From Lepidodermella squamata (Eukaryota; Gastrotricha), in NCBI GenBank assembly GCA_047495785.1, contig JBLDXI010000025.1, positions 1,364,001 to 1,428,000 on the forward strand: a stretch of 64,000 bases of DNA, written 5' to 3'. Positions 11,162 through 22,919 of the stretch are shown one piece after another. The notes under the pieces are model-generated. The model searched no databases, was not told where the DNA came from, and was given only the letters and a program-made list of their open reading frames with translations. Made by a program: the position numbers and the translations under genes. Within the stretch, counting starts at the first letter, position 1. Each line of letters starts with the position of its first letter.

Positions 11162-14100
11162 ATGGCGCCATTACCAGCGACGAGGCAGAACTTGAAGCTC
11201 ATCAAGTCCCCATACTTCCCCAACTTCCTCAAAAATGGGGCGAAGTTGATGGATGCCCTTTGTTCGCTAGTTAGCGATCTTCAGGCTGATAGAGAATTTA
11301 CAATTCATCGTTTTCTTGAACATGCCGGCTCAGAAGATTTTATCTGGGCGATATTAAAGCTTCTTGGATTTCAAAATGAAAAGTAACATTCACTTGGCAA
11401 TCGCTAATAGCAATTATTAATACCAAACTTTCGTTTCAGGATTGCGGGCAATGCCGCGTATGTGATTGGAACTCTGGCTGATACTGGTGCGGGATCGGAA
11501 CGGTTGATCTCTTTGGTGAGGAAATCTGAGGAGACGGGACAGAAGGTTTTGAATGATTTGCTGCGCCTACTCAGCTTTCCCGATGATGAAATAATGTTGA
11601 ATGGCGTCGGGGCACTCGGCTCACTGGTAATATATTTTCTGATATTCATTACTTAGCAACTTCAGGTGTCAATCACAATAGGTTGATTCCGATCCGGGGC
11701 GCCTATGGGTTTGTAATTCACCCCAACTCGATCAATTATTGGAGAAAATTTGCTCACTTCTACGCAACAAAAACGTCTGGATCGGAAGCAACAGTGCTTT
11801 GTTATTAGCTCGTTTAACAATATTAGATGCTGGTCTTTCTCGAATGCTGGTGCATCCTCATGCCAAGGAAATTTGCATCAATTTAGTTCTGTCGCTAGGA
11901 TCGGACGCCGCCGGTCGCGGGATGAATGCGGCCTTCGCTCTTGGTCGAATCGTTGATGTCGCCGGTGGCCAAGAATTAGTTTCGGTCTTGGAGGAGGATT
12001 TACACAAAATGATGGTGAAAGCACTGTCGAAAATGTTTCAAGATCGAGATGTCGGTACTGCAAAAAATGCGCTATACTGTCTCAGCTGTTTAGCTGGACA
12101 AAAGCCCGGCAGCACGATATTGGCTCGCAATAAAATCATCGAACAGATTGCCAAGTTTGTTTTGAAGCGAAGAAAAAGAACTCATCATTGTTACTTATGC
12201 ATTTTCAGGCATTTAACTGATATGCTGCTCAATGACATGGCAGACAACGAGTTGCGCTGGTTTTGTGCCATGACCTTACGTTCCTTTGCCTGCCAGCAGA
12301 AGACTTGCTTGGAGTTGAAACGGCTGCATTTTGTTTACAATAGCTGCAGAGTGAGTTCCTTGGAAAATTTCACGAAACTTGTACCTTACTAACATATTTT
12401 TCAGTCTGCCCTAAAAATGCCGAACCTGCCCGAAGATATAAGAGATGAAATAATCGACGTGTTTGAATATTTGAAACCGCTTCCCCAAATGTCACCACCT
12501 CGTTTAGAACTCACGGGTCCGCTTACCATCAAAGTCGAATGGGATGTAAGTGCTTTAAAACCTGTAATTTAAACTTTGCCTAGAGTTGCTTTCTAAAAGG
12601 AAATCAAAATTCATGGCCCGTTCCAAGCTCGTTATGCTGTATTTCACACCCCAGAGAACGAGGAGCAAAAACAAGTCTACACCGGTCCAGATCTCGTCTA
12701 TCATCTCACTGATCTAAAACCATACACACATCACACATTTCGCATTCGCATGGTAACAGACCACGAGGAAGGCCCTATCAGCGAGCCTGCTCATATTAGG
12801 ACAGAAGAATGGCTGCCGGGCCAGGTTCGAAATCTTCACATGGTCGCGAATACCGCCACCCAAATCAAAGTAGCGTGGGACGAACCCCTTGACACAAACG
12901 GAATAATTCGAAATTACGTGCTATACGTGGGTAAGTTGATGAAAAGTTGAAGTTTTCATAGCTTAATTTTTCTGTAAATATAGATGATAACCCGAATCGG
13001 ATAGGCAGGACCGAGGAAAATTATTTCATCATTCAAAATCTTAACCAAAACGGCATGGATAAGACCTCGTATACTATTCACGTCGCTGCAGTAACCGGTC
13101 GAGGCGAAGGTCTCAGATTATCTCTAGAAGTTTCGACAGCCGAGGCCGGAGATTGCCGACCCTCAAAACCGTCAGTCACAGCGCTTGGTCGCAGTGAAGT
13201 CTACGTCACATGGAACGCTCCAACCAACCCGCCTGGTAAAATAATTCGATACGAGTTGATGGCTAATAACGAAATAGTTTACTCCGGGACGGAGCTATAC
13301 GCAACAGTCACTCGGCTACAACCGGAAACCGAGTATAGCTTTCAAGTTGTTTTATTTTCAAACGAAGGCCGGTTTCAAAGTCAAGTTACGAAGCGAACAA
13401 TGCCTAGGGATGAATTTTCAGCATTAGGATCACGCTCGGCCGCTTCTTCGTCAAAAGGCCGTCGTTCTGCGAAAAGTGGCGTGAGAAAATCTGCGGCAAC
13501 AACTGAGTCTCAAACCACGGAAACTATGGCGAATGACCCGAAAGAAACGATAGAAAACACGTGCGTTGTACCGCCGCCATCGACTGCTCCAGAAATTGAG
13601 ACAGGCGATAATTCGAAGCCATCAACGCCACCCCCGAAGTCGTTCTCGCGCAGTAAGACAGTTGCAAGTGGCAGGCGAAAGTCGTCAATGTCGCGGCGGA
13701 CGTCGCGCCGCGCTTTACCGCCCGTTGTACTAACATCGACGCAATCGATGCCTATTCAACGCTCGAGTGAGAAATCAAGCAGCCCGCCATCACCTCCGCC
13801 GTCAAATAGCAATAACAAACCCAATTCACCTCAACACATGAATAGCAGCCAAAAGACGACCCCGGTTGAAGTAAATACGGATTATCACAAAAGAGAGCGC
13901 AGCAGTACGACAGGTAGTAGTAAAAATAGCGATGCGGGTATCAAAGAAGCCGTCGCTAATGTTCGCCAGCACAGAAATAGATCGTTGTCTATGGTTAATA
14001 AACTGCTCGTGACGTCACGTGGCCCGGCTAATAAGCACGAAGTTGTTAAGCCGCATGCTGAAATCAGCCGAAATTTATCGTACTCCGGCTTGCCGAACGA

Positions 14101-14740
14101 CATAAAATGCTCTGTAGTCACCCTGAACCTGCCGAATGATGTTGCTACGTCGTTTGAAGTCGGCAACAAGTGGGCCTATGGCATGCTGTCCCACAGCCGG
14201 CCTGATTTAATTAGCGCGAGTTTATCGCCTCAGCGAATCGCTGGACCGGAACCGGTGCGGCGAGCCGCAACTTTGATGCAATCGTTTGCTGGGACTACAG
14301 CTACGGTCAACCCTGCTGTGCCTTCAATGGGCGCGAGGGGTCATACAGTTTTCACCGAAAGTGGCCGAGAAAATGTTCAAAATTCGACGCCAGTTGAATT
14401 TTCAAATCAAACATGGTATTATAAGATTTTTCCATTTTTTCAATTTTTTTCGATTTTTTCAAGAATTTTAAAACCAGTTAAACCACCGAGAAGCGTTCAG
14501 GAAGCCGGAAAGTAATTTTCCTTCAGCTCTTGGCTAACTGTACTTTTTTTGAACTTACGAGTACTAAAATTCCCCTGTGTCTATCTGTCACAAATTTTAC
14601 GTTTTTTTTCTCTGAATTTCTTATTTTTTTGTTTCAGCCGGGCTTACCCGTCAGCATTCTCGACTCAACCGCGGCTCTATTTACTTCACAAACAGCGGAA
14701 ATCTCTTCGAATGAACTCTTTGGCGCAACATATGAACTGA
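11162..14740 (+). CDS. Armadillo-like repeat protein with three fibronectin III domains
   Basis: Eight exons join with consistent phase: 11162-11382, 11440-11626, 11682-12154, 12209-12350, 12405-12545, 12600-12930, 12984-14511 and 14638-14740, giving about 1,041 residues. ATG 11162 is the first Met after an in-frame stop at 11132. Residues to about 350 are Leu/Ala-rich helical repeats of ARM/HEAT type. Three fibronectin III domains follow, recognisable by conserved Trp and Tyr positions (IKVEWD, IKVAWDEP and VYVTWNAP, each followed by LKPYT-like or LQPETEY turns). The remainder is a Ser/Pro/Lys-rich disordered tail. No signal peptide or membrane helix is visible, so it is probably intracellular. 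Two points are uncertain. The 54-nt intron at 12155-12208 is in frame and could be retained. The C-terminus could instead end at the TAA at 14513. No named homologue is assigned. Confidence 0.85.
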
Positions 14741-15123
14741 TAGCTGAAATTATAATTTTTGTTACATTTTCCAACCTCGAAAAAATCCCCGGTATAAACA
14801 GAAAAATTCCGAAATTATTTTATGAGTGAGATTTTTCCTGACTTGCTCTTTCCGGTATGATGAAAAAAAATTGGCTCTATCCTGCTTTTTCGTGATAAAA
14901 ATTGTTTCGTCTTTACGTTTTGTCTTCCAAACTTTCATCGTCAGAAATTATAGGCCAAATTATATTTATTCAGTAGATTTCAATAACTGCCTGTTATATT
15001 ATTATTTCGTAATTTTTTCATTAATATTTGAACTGCGATGTGAGAATCGAGTGAAAACATGTGCGATGGTGGTGAATAAAAAAAATTTGAGTTTGATTTT
15101 TTTCCGTCTTCAAGTTTTTTTCT
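14741..15123. other. 3' region between convergent genes
   Basis: T-rich sequence between the converging ARM/FN3 gene and the somatomedin-B copy A. It probably contains both 3' UTRs. No other element was seen. Confidence 0.45.
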
Positions 15124-16704
15124 TCACAATTTTCCGCCGTTGCGTTTGCAAATCGATCTAAAATCCGGGCAGCAGTCGTCGCTAACCAGATTCGGCGCGC
15201 CCTTGTGGTACGTTTTGTACGCCGCCTGGCAGTCGTCGTCGCAGTAGCACAGGCCGTCTTTCAGATCGCTGAAATATTTCGGCGGCGTCCACCACCAATT
15301 GTCGCCTTTGTTGCTGGCGCTGTTCCAATTTCCGGTCAGCATTTTTTGCTGCTGAGCGATTGTCAGTAAATTGTCGCGCGTTAGCAACGGCGCCACAACG
15401 CAAGAATCATTTCGACCTGTATAAGAACATTGAATATAAAATCCGATGATGGAAATAACCATGATATGGACGAGGCTCGCACAATTTTGTCCTTTTTTGA
15501 TTATTTCATCCAAGTTTTTTCTATAACTTGTAGCCCCAACCGCCCCATCTCAGTGTCCTCAATATGGACTTGACTTAATAATGGCATTAAAAATTAATTG
15601 CACCGGTATCAAGTCGTTGGTTCCAAGTTTTTGATCGCTGTTGCCACCCACAGTTGCCTTATATTTTATGCAGTAACCAATAAAAAAGCGGAATTGCACT
15701 CGATGCGCTTTGAGAGAAAATGCAATTTTGCCTCCCACAACATTTTATCATCGTTAAAAAAGAGTAGTAGAGACTTTTTTTTGGGAAACTTGGTACATTT
15801 CGGGAATTTTCTAAGAAATTAATTCTCCTGATGCGAAACCAAACAAGAGCTGCAAAAATATCGAAACGAGCTCAAATAAATGGAAAACAAAGAAGAGTCG
15901 AATCAATGTGAAAACGATTTCACGCACATATATCTGTCTATTTTGAATTCTGAAGAATAATTCTAAAATCACGATTAGCTAACTAGGTATTTCATAAAAG
16001 GATTATGGAGTTCACTAAATTCGAAAATTCGTTCCAATCCTACGGAAATTCTGGAGGATATCTAGATGGTTTAAATTTTATGCAAAACTCAGAAATTAAA
16101 TGTTCCCCAGGTTTTCAATTGATTGTTTTGCAATTAGCACTTTCACTTGATACTGTGATGAAATGCCGTGATTGGGCATATCAAATCATATCAAAGATGG
16201 CGAGGCAAAGACCCTTGGATAGCCCAAAGGAATACCAGCCTGGATATGTAAAATGCACATCATTGCAACCCTTTTCTGTACATGAAATGACAAGTGAAGT
16301 TGTGAGACAGTTTCGAAATGTTCTCTTTTCCGTAAAATTTCGTGACTGCTCAACGGATGCCGCCTCATCCGAATGGCAATTTCTCCATTTCCATTTTTAT
16401 AAGTATTTCTCTTTCTCCTGGCGATCCTTACCGTCGTCGATTTTTGAATTCCATCATTGGACACGCTTAGGATTGACACAGTTGAAAAAATGAAGCAACA
16501 ATAAAAATGAATTAAGCGCTGAAACCTTGGATGAATGATGAATGATGATGACATTACTACTCGAACTTTGTTCTTTAGTTAGTTACATTTGCAGCAAAGC
16601 CTATCGATGACCTGAACGGCAGCTGTTCCTTTCTTCTGGCCGAAATACCGCAGCTCGACGTTGGCACATGGAAACGGCTGGTTCGGATTTGTCGTGGCGA
16701 AGTA
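15124..16704 (-). pseudogene. Somatomedin-B (TINAG-type) gene copy A, disrupted
   Basis: Exon 2 (15124-15416) is intact and nearly identical to the copy at 24329-24621. Exon 1 survives only at 16587-16704. At 16704 the sequence switches exactly after a TA dinucleotide into a CAGTGGAACC terminus, where copy B continues with the signal-peptide codons, so the start codon and secretion signal are missing. The last base of exon 1 is also changed from G to T, which would turn the junction codon from Gly to Cys. The intron between (15417-16586) is related to that of copy B but strongly diverged. Copy A is best read as a transposon-broken paralogue. An alternative promoter could still express exon 2, but no evidence for this was seen. 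Confidence 0.8.
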
Positions 16705-16772
16705 CAGTGGAACCCCGATTTTCCGTCATTTGCGGTTCCGTGAAAAAACTGACGGAAAATCGAAACACCTCC
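16705..16772. mobile_element. Left end of a pogo/Tigger-like element in copy A exon 1
   Basis: Begins directly after TA with CAGTGGAACCCCGATTTTCC, which matches the terminal layout of Tigger/pogo (Tc1-mariner superfamily) elements. A 13-bp subterminal hairpin (CGATTTTCCGTCA and its complement) follows. It is interrupted at 16773 by the piggyBac-like element, and its other end was not found in the window. Length and coding capacity are unknown. Confidence 0.6.
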
Positions 16773-17172
16773 TTAACCCTTAGCCGCCGGCGCAATGACG
16801 TGTTAACTCGAGCACCTTTCAGAAAATCCCAGAAAATCAAGAAGAGGCTAAAATCAAATTCTGAGTCGGCAGAAAATCTTACATTCAGCCTTAGATTGAA
16901 AGCCGAGCCTCTTTTTCAGAAGAAATTTACCTGGGTTGCCGTTGCTATGACGTGTTAACGCGTTTTCATGACGTGTTAACAAGTCATTTAAAATTTTTCT
17001 CACTATTTTCGACCTGGTCAGAATGGCTTTGAAAATTTGGATTTTCGGGGAGTGCTTGTTTCTTGCTATTGATTTATCATAATTTATGACGCAACAATGC
17101 CCAAATCCTCCGACCACGGTGAATTTTCTCCGGAATTAACGCGTGTACACGTCTTCGGCGGCTAAGGGTTAA
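16773..17172. mobile_element. piggyBac-like MITE (392 bp) with TTAA duplications
   Basis: TTAA at 16773-16776 and 17169-17172 flank a 392-bp segment whose ends are perfect 13-bp inverted repeats, CCCTTAGCCGCCG at 16777-16789 and its complement at 17156-17168. A TTAA target with a short terminal repeat starting CCC is the hallmark of piggyBac elements. There is no transposase frame, so it is non-autonomous. It is nested in the Tigger-like sequence and is therefore the younger insertion. Confidence 0.8.
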
Positions 17173-17584
17173 AAGGTTAGAGCTGCCGAATTCAGTTGTT
17201 TTAGCGAATGTATATTATTAAAATGATGCTTCGCAAACGTTTGAAACAATTTTAAGCGAGTTATACTCTCATAATCGTTATAATACATCTACAATACCAC
17301 TATACCGCCATAGAACTGGCTACATCGATTCTGAATTTTATTTTGGTATAAAATCCGCCGGGAAAGTCGAAAGTTAGCCTATGCAATTGCCGCGCGCGGT
17401 ATTTCACTACTAAACTAAATGCGGGCAAGGCTACAACTTGTGCGCGCGCAATTTCGCAAGTCTTAAAAATTGAAAAAAATTCAAGTTCTAATAAGCTAAT
17501 CGAATTATAATGGAATATCAAGTGTTTACCGCTCTGTCCGATATGCTTTCATGTTCATGACCGAAGAAAAATTTTGTTAATTGA

Positions 17585-17965
17585 ATTATTTATTTATTTA
17601 TTTTATTTATTTATTTCAAAGCTATGACACCCAGAGAGGGCAGCTCGACAAAGTTAAGTTTGAAAGGAAACAGATAATTGCAGGACAGTTACAAAAGGAT
17701 AGGACAATTGGAGATGACATAAATTTGAGTCAACAATAAGTAAAACGAAACAATATTACAACAACGGCAGCTCGCCGTTTTTTTAAGGAAATATAAAAAT
17801 AGAATATATAGAGCTTCATATTATAGAAAAAGAATTGGTATATACCGTACTGCCCGGAACAAAAACCATGACATTTATTTTTTTCAAACGGTGATGAACC
17901 CCTGACATTTAAAAGGGACTGACATTTATTTCGGGCCTGACATTTATTTATCCGAACCAACAAGT
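17585..17965 (-). mobile_element. Probable LINE 3' tail with TAAA repeats
   Basis: Read on the minus strand, the sequence ends in GGGTGTCATAGCTTTGAAAT followed by about nine ATAA-type units (17585-17622). This is the arrangement seen at 3' ends of several invertebrate non-LTR retrotransposons. No reverse-transcriptase frame is present, so it would be a severely 5'-truncated copy. The 5' limit is a guess. Confidence 0.4.
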
Positions 17966-19053
17966 ACTTGGCTAGATAACCAAAATGGCATACACTTCCC
18001 TGAGATTATACGTATTTTGACCCGAAAAATTGGTCCCTGACCTTTTTAAGTGCCAAGGGCAGAAATTATGTCCAATCAGAATGGCAAAAACTACAGGGTG
18101 TTCCTTTCGAAACCGAACATCCTGCCGTAGTCGCGAAAAAAAATCTGCCGGTTAATTTGAGAAAATAATTTACTAAAATAATTTTTAAACACTTTTAATA
18201 CTTAATTATTTTTAATTTTATTTTCAATTGCAAAATGCCCTTGAATTTTAGCGCGCGTTACCACGTCGACGCGTTGCCCTACCGATAGAAAATTGATGAA
18301 AACGTATTACGATCGTAGAGGTCGTGGTGAAAAATTGAAAATTTCGTACCAATGCACATGAAATCAAGTTGCCACTTCGCTACTCGCTTTTCTCAACGAT
18401 CGTACTACGATCGTGAAACTTAGCTCAAAAAATTGATCAAGTCGTGGATCGCCGGTCAGCTCCCGGCGGCTGCTAGCGCCTTGGTTTGCAGGAAATTCGT
18501 GTTATCCGACTCAAATTGTTTGCTAAATCATCTTCTAAATATTTTGTGAGATTTCTATTTTAATAGAGTTCAAAAATAATTAATTTTTGTGCGCTGGAAC
18601 GTCGTATTTGTCTGAAAAATGCTAAGTCCGAAGTCGTGAGCTGCCGAAAGTCCGCGATAAAGCCTTTTCGCTTTTCGTGCGCCTTATGTTACAATGTTAC
18701 CTTAATGGATTGAAGTTGAGTTGCATATGTTGTATTGCTAGAGGGTATGTATTAGACATGTGGCTTTAATGTTAGATTTCGCCATCAGTGTTTTTGCCAC
18801 TTCTGTATTCATGATTTCTTAGTAGATGGTAGCTAGTTGGCACTTCTGTTTTATTTTAGCTTAAGAGCGAAACTAAGATTCTTATCATGGGCCATAGATA
18901 ACAATGATGAGCCCACGGCATCTTTAGAGGCAGCTGCTTGGTTTCAGCCACCTGAAAAAACAACTGTTATTCTCGGTTCTGATTGTTGTCTAGACAAGGA
19001 ACCGAGAACAACCGAGGCCAAATCATTCGCACCACGTCCGTCAACTCTCGCTT
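17966..19053. other. Transposon-island sequence, unresolved
   Basis: Mixed composition with one 79-codon plus-strand frame at 18837-19076 that overlaps the long inverted repeat. No family was recognised. It is most likely decayed mobile-element sequence. Confidence 0.35.
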
Positions 19054-20204
19054 CGACGAAGGTCCTCAACGGCTAAATTTGAATTTTCCTTTGTATTTGC
19101 CGGCATGCTTAAATAGTATACTTCCACTCACCCGGTAGCCAAGTGCTTAGTGTCATTAGATAGAGAATAAAAAACTACTCGAGCGAATAATGCCAGATTT
19201 CGAATCCGTCAAATCCGCTGTGTCAAAAATGCCAAAAAACAAATAGAGCGCTTTCTGATTTTGAGATGCCGATGACATGCCTTGACAACATATGCCCGGG
19301 CCGATGACAACTGATCAAGCCTTTCATTCATTTGGAGGCAAAATTTCCCCAATTTTTCCCTTGGACCGAGTATTTGAGATTGACCAAGTGCTGTCATCAC
19401 TCGAGCTCTACTCTATTTCTGATTTTTTTTTTCTGAACAAATCAGAAATCGATTGCGAATAAACCGAAATCGATGTTTCTGGGGATTCTAAGGTGGCTTT
19501 TTCGTGGCTTAGAAAATCCAAATCCAAATCTCGGCCAGTTTCATATTGTATCAATTTTGTAAAATATATTTCACACTTCATTTTTCGGCTTATTTTCTGC
19601 TCAAGTTATTTTACAATTTTGCTTTCCACGTCGGGGTAGAGTTGATGAAGAGCCGCGGTTAAGGCCAGTCGATCACATTTTCGGTAATTCTACATCGGGA
19701 TCTTGCTGGCGGTAGCTATTAGCAGTGACTGATTTTATTGTCCAACCAACATTAGTTTTCTTAGAAACAGGCGCTCGTTCTTAGGGAATAGCATTCCCCG
19801 ACCCCGGGGACTTGTCCTTGGTTGAGATACTGGAACCCCGAGAGTCAGGCGACGCGACGCCCGGCGACCGGAATTTTTGAATTTCCCCGCAAACGCGTCG
19901 CCATGGAAAATATTTAAATTTAAATAATAAAAATTAGATTTAGTAAATAAATAACTGTTTAAAAATGTTTTCGTATTTTAAGTTTAATTGCGTTCAAAAT
20001 CAGAAAGCGCTCTATTTGTTTTTTGGCATTTTTGACACAGCGGATTTGACGGATTCGAAATCTGGCATTATTCGCTCGAGTAGTTTTTTATTCTCTATCT
20101 AATGACACTAAGCACTTGGCTACCGGGTGAGTGGAAGTATACTATTTAAGCATGCCGGCAAATACAAAGGAAAATTCAAATTTAGCCGTTGAGGACCTTC
20201 GTCG
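19054..20204. repeat. Long inverted repeat: 211-bp arms, about 730-bp loop
   Basis: 19054-19264 is the reverse complement of 19994-20204 with no difference seen on reading. The outer ends read CGACGAAGGTCCTCAACGGC. The interior 19265-19993 has no substantial open frame. The structure resembles a non-autonomous long-TIR DNA element or a fold-back duplication. No target-site duplication was identified. Confidence 0.8.
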
Positions 20205-20416
20205 TTTAGTATTATAGATTAAGGATGCTAATGGTATATCATGCGGCCCTGATAAATTGTTGATCAAGTTTAAGTCCGCGGATCAGAGAACCGCACCTTT
20301 TTTGGCTAAAATGCAATGCTGTAAGCTGTTTCACGGTAAAAATGGTAGTGGCGTCATATAAATGGACGGAAAGACGTGTAAAAAATGTCGAGTTTGCACG
20401 TGTTGTAGATCCGAGT
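20205..20416. other. Spacer between the two inverted repeats
   Basis: About 210 bp with short, interrupted plus-strand frames. It may be degraded transposon coding sequence. No assignment. Confidence 0.3.
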
Positions 20417-20767
20417 AATCTCTGATCACCTTGCCTTGTTTCTTTTTTATATTAATAGTTCAGATAGAAAATGCTGAATATAACCGCGGCCAAGCCTTTG
20501 AGATCAGCTTTGATCACCCAGGAAGAATGGACTACGTTATCACTGCGGATGACGTAGTATACCAACATTTGTATTACATTTGCTCCCTCTTCATTATCAA
20601 TAACCTCACATCCTTGTGTTGGAATACTACGTCATCCGCAGTGATAACGTAGTCCATTCTTCCTGGGTGATCAAAGCTGATCTCAAAGGCTTGGCCGCGG
20701 TTATATTCAGCATTTTCTATCTGAACTATTAATATAAAAAAGAAACAAGGCAAGGTGATCAGAGATT
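20417..20767. repeat. Hairpin: about 155-bp arms around a roughly 40-bp loop
   Basis: The left arm starts at 20417 (AATCTCTGATCACC) and its complement ends at 20767. The arms are matched except near the loop, where one A/T difference was seen. Because of the symmetry the same short peptide (containing QIENAEYNRGQAFEISF) is open on both strands. That is a consequence of the palindrome and not evidence for two genes. Confidence 0.8.
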
Positions 20768-21759
20768 TGATTGGCAATTGAGCCACTAAACTTTTGTTGA
20801 TTATATTTGCCGTTCGTAACGTCGCCATGTTAAACTTCCTTGCTAAGGTTAGTGGTTCATATCCCTTTTACTAAGCATAACCCTGGCAAGTCCATGCTTA
20901 GTAAGGACTGGCTTCCTAACAAGTATCCTAACTATCGACTGCATGCCGCATCATTTAAGGTGCACAGCTCTATCTGAGATCAGTTCCTTAGATCGCCTAG
21001 ACTTTGAGGCGGCGAATTCTGAGTAAGCCACCAGTGACACTGCATCCTTACTAAAAGCCATCTTGCTAAGGATGTCCTAGGCAAGTAAGGCATAACAAAG
21101 ACGAGCGTCTCCACAGCGTCTCACTAACTTATTTAACATCCTTAGCACCCTTAACAAGGAAAATCAACATGGCACGACCATTCGCTCCATTCAAATCAAG
21201 TTAAGTGTCAAACAAAGCGTCATATAAGCTGTGGTATTCCTAACACAAAAGATCAGCACCACGTCAGTTTGACAGGTTGATCTCCTGTTGATCTCCGCAT
21301 CTACACATGTTGAAAACGATCGGTCCGGCGTGCTCGCGTAGTTTCACTTTTGTTGTTAATCTGAGAATCTTTTAGTTAACGCTATTTTTTAACAATTAAA
21401 CTCAGGGACTGACTTAGAAATGCTTAAATATTTGGACCTACTTTCCATAATCTGGAGTCTCGATCTCAGCAAATTCTTCCGCGCACGGGCGTGATGCGTC
21501 TTAAAGCGTCACTACCTTGTTGCATGCATTTCTCCCCACTGCGCGTCCTAGCTATATTGGTTAATGCTAGAGCTTTTGCAACCTTATTGATTCTTGAATT
21601 CAGTTTAGATCCCTGAAGGAATATGGCTAATGTTTATTGAGAGTGGGCGTTATGAACTTATAACGCTTGGTTGTATAGTTTCTCCAATAAGTCATTTGTT
21701 ATTTGCATGTAGGAAAGCAAATTAATAAACTTTTTTGTGTCGGTTGGGCTTTTTCAAGC
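20768..21759. other. Short inverted CTTAGTAAGG-type repeats, otherwise featureless
   Basis: Between 20830 and 21170 variants of CCTTGCTAAGG recur in both orientations. They include a perfect 11-bp stem TTACTAAGCAT...ATGCTTAGTAA around 20868-20905, and a last copy near 21145. This may be the remains of a terminal-repeat element. The rest, up to 21759, shows no gene. Confidence 0.4.
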
Positions 21760-22919
21760 ATGAGCCAGCAACAACTTTGCAATGGTGGATCGCCTGACAA
21801 CCCATGTTTCTGCCGTATCAGTCACGAAGCACTGCTTGATCGGAATATCGCCGTATGCCCGGACGCGGACTGTAAGCACGGAGTTGGAAAGCATCCCAGT
21901 TCAACGGTGGCACCAGGTTCGGCTCTTTGCATTGATAGTATTTATTACAACTTATTTATAATTTTGGTGCAGTGACTGCCGTGCCAAGCTATTTCGTCCT
22001 TCCTGAAACTCGGGACAAAGTCGGGGTTCTGTTAGCGAAGGAACAGGCACTCTGCGATGAATTTGATGGTTTGTTTCACATAGCATTGTTCGTTACCTGC
22101 ATATTGACCTTATTTCTTCAGAGCCTGCTCGAAAGAAGCCGCACTTTTCGCCTCCCCTCCAGAAGAATTCGCCTGAAAATGCAACTGCGGCAAATCCTAC
22201 TTCATCATCACCACCGAAAGTGTTTCCATCAGATCTTCCAGGAGAAGGTTATTTCTTATTCATTTCAACCTTTTTCTTTTAAAAATTGTCTTTTAAATAG
22301 TAGAACGAAGTATTAGCAAACGGAGCTGCGAGACGTATAAAAGGGTTGCTGCAATTGTTTCGTGTCGTCGCTTCTTGTCCTTCATTGCGTTTACGCTAGA
22401 ACTTCATTATAAAAGTATGATAATACATGATTGTTGAGCCTATATTAAAGTAAGTTCATTTCTGTAGTAGAGAGACGCTTCAAATTCGCAACATTCGCCG
22501 ATTTCCTCTGGATTAGGGACAACCTAGGAAACTTCGTGGACAAATTCGGCAGAGTTGTGAACGATCCTGAAAAAATTGTGAATTCGGAACAATATGGATT
22601 GTGGCAAGTCACCTACGAAAAAAAGCAGCCTTCGTGCGCTGATCTCTCTGATTTTTTTACCGAGTATGAATGGGACTTCTTGCGCGACCTTAACACGATT
22701 GTAAACGAGGAACTATACACTCAGCTGACTCCAGTTCGCAAAAGTGTGAAAATCATTTTGCCGCCGAATTACGAAAATATTTTTCAAGAGGACTCAGTTG
22801 GCATGCTAGCTGGAATTGCGGAGAAGGTTTACAAAAAGGGCACCAAGGTTACCATATCATCCACAGGTGACATCTCGTTCAGCTCTGCTTCACATTCTTT
22901 GGATTCAAGTGCTTACTAA
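21760..22919 (+). CDS. Unrecognised 275-residue protein, four exons
   Basis: Exons 21760-21916, 21973-22068, 22122-22247 and 22471-22919 join in phase 1 throughout, giving 275 residues. The N-terminus is cysteine-rich (CNGGSPDNPCFC, then CPDADCKHG), which could be a small metal-binding or disulphide module. A Ser/Pro-rich linker follows (KNSPENATAANPTSSSPP). The C-terminal half is a mixed aromatic domain beginning near RRFKFATFADFLWIRDNL. No signal peptide or transmembrane segment is seen. The frame is also open upstream to 21703, but that part contains a likely intron ending TTTTTCAAG, so ATG 21760 is preferred. A polyadenylation signal AATAAA lies near 22977. It sits alone within a transposon-rich island, so it could be a lineage-restricted gene or be derived from a mobile element. 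Function is unknown. Confidence 0.65.

Noticed and set aside
20431-20828. Two near-identical peptides on opposite strands
   Set aside because: Produced by the palindromic structure and not by two genes.
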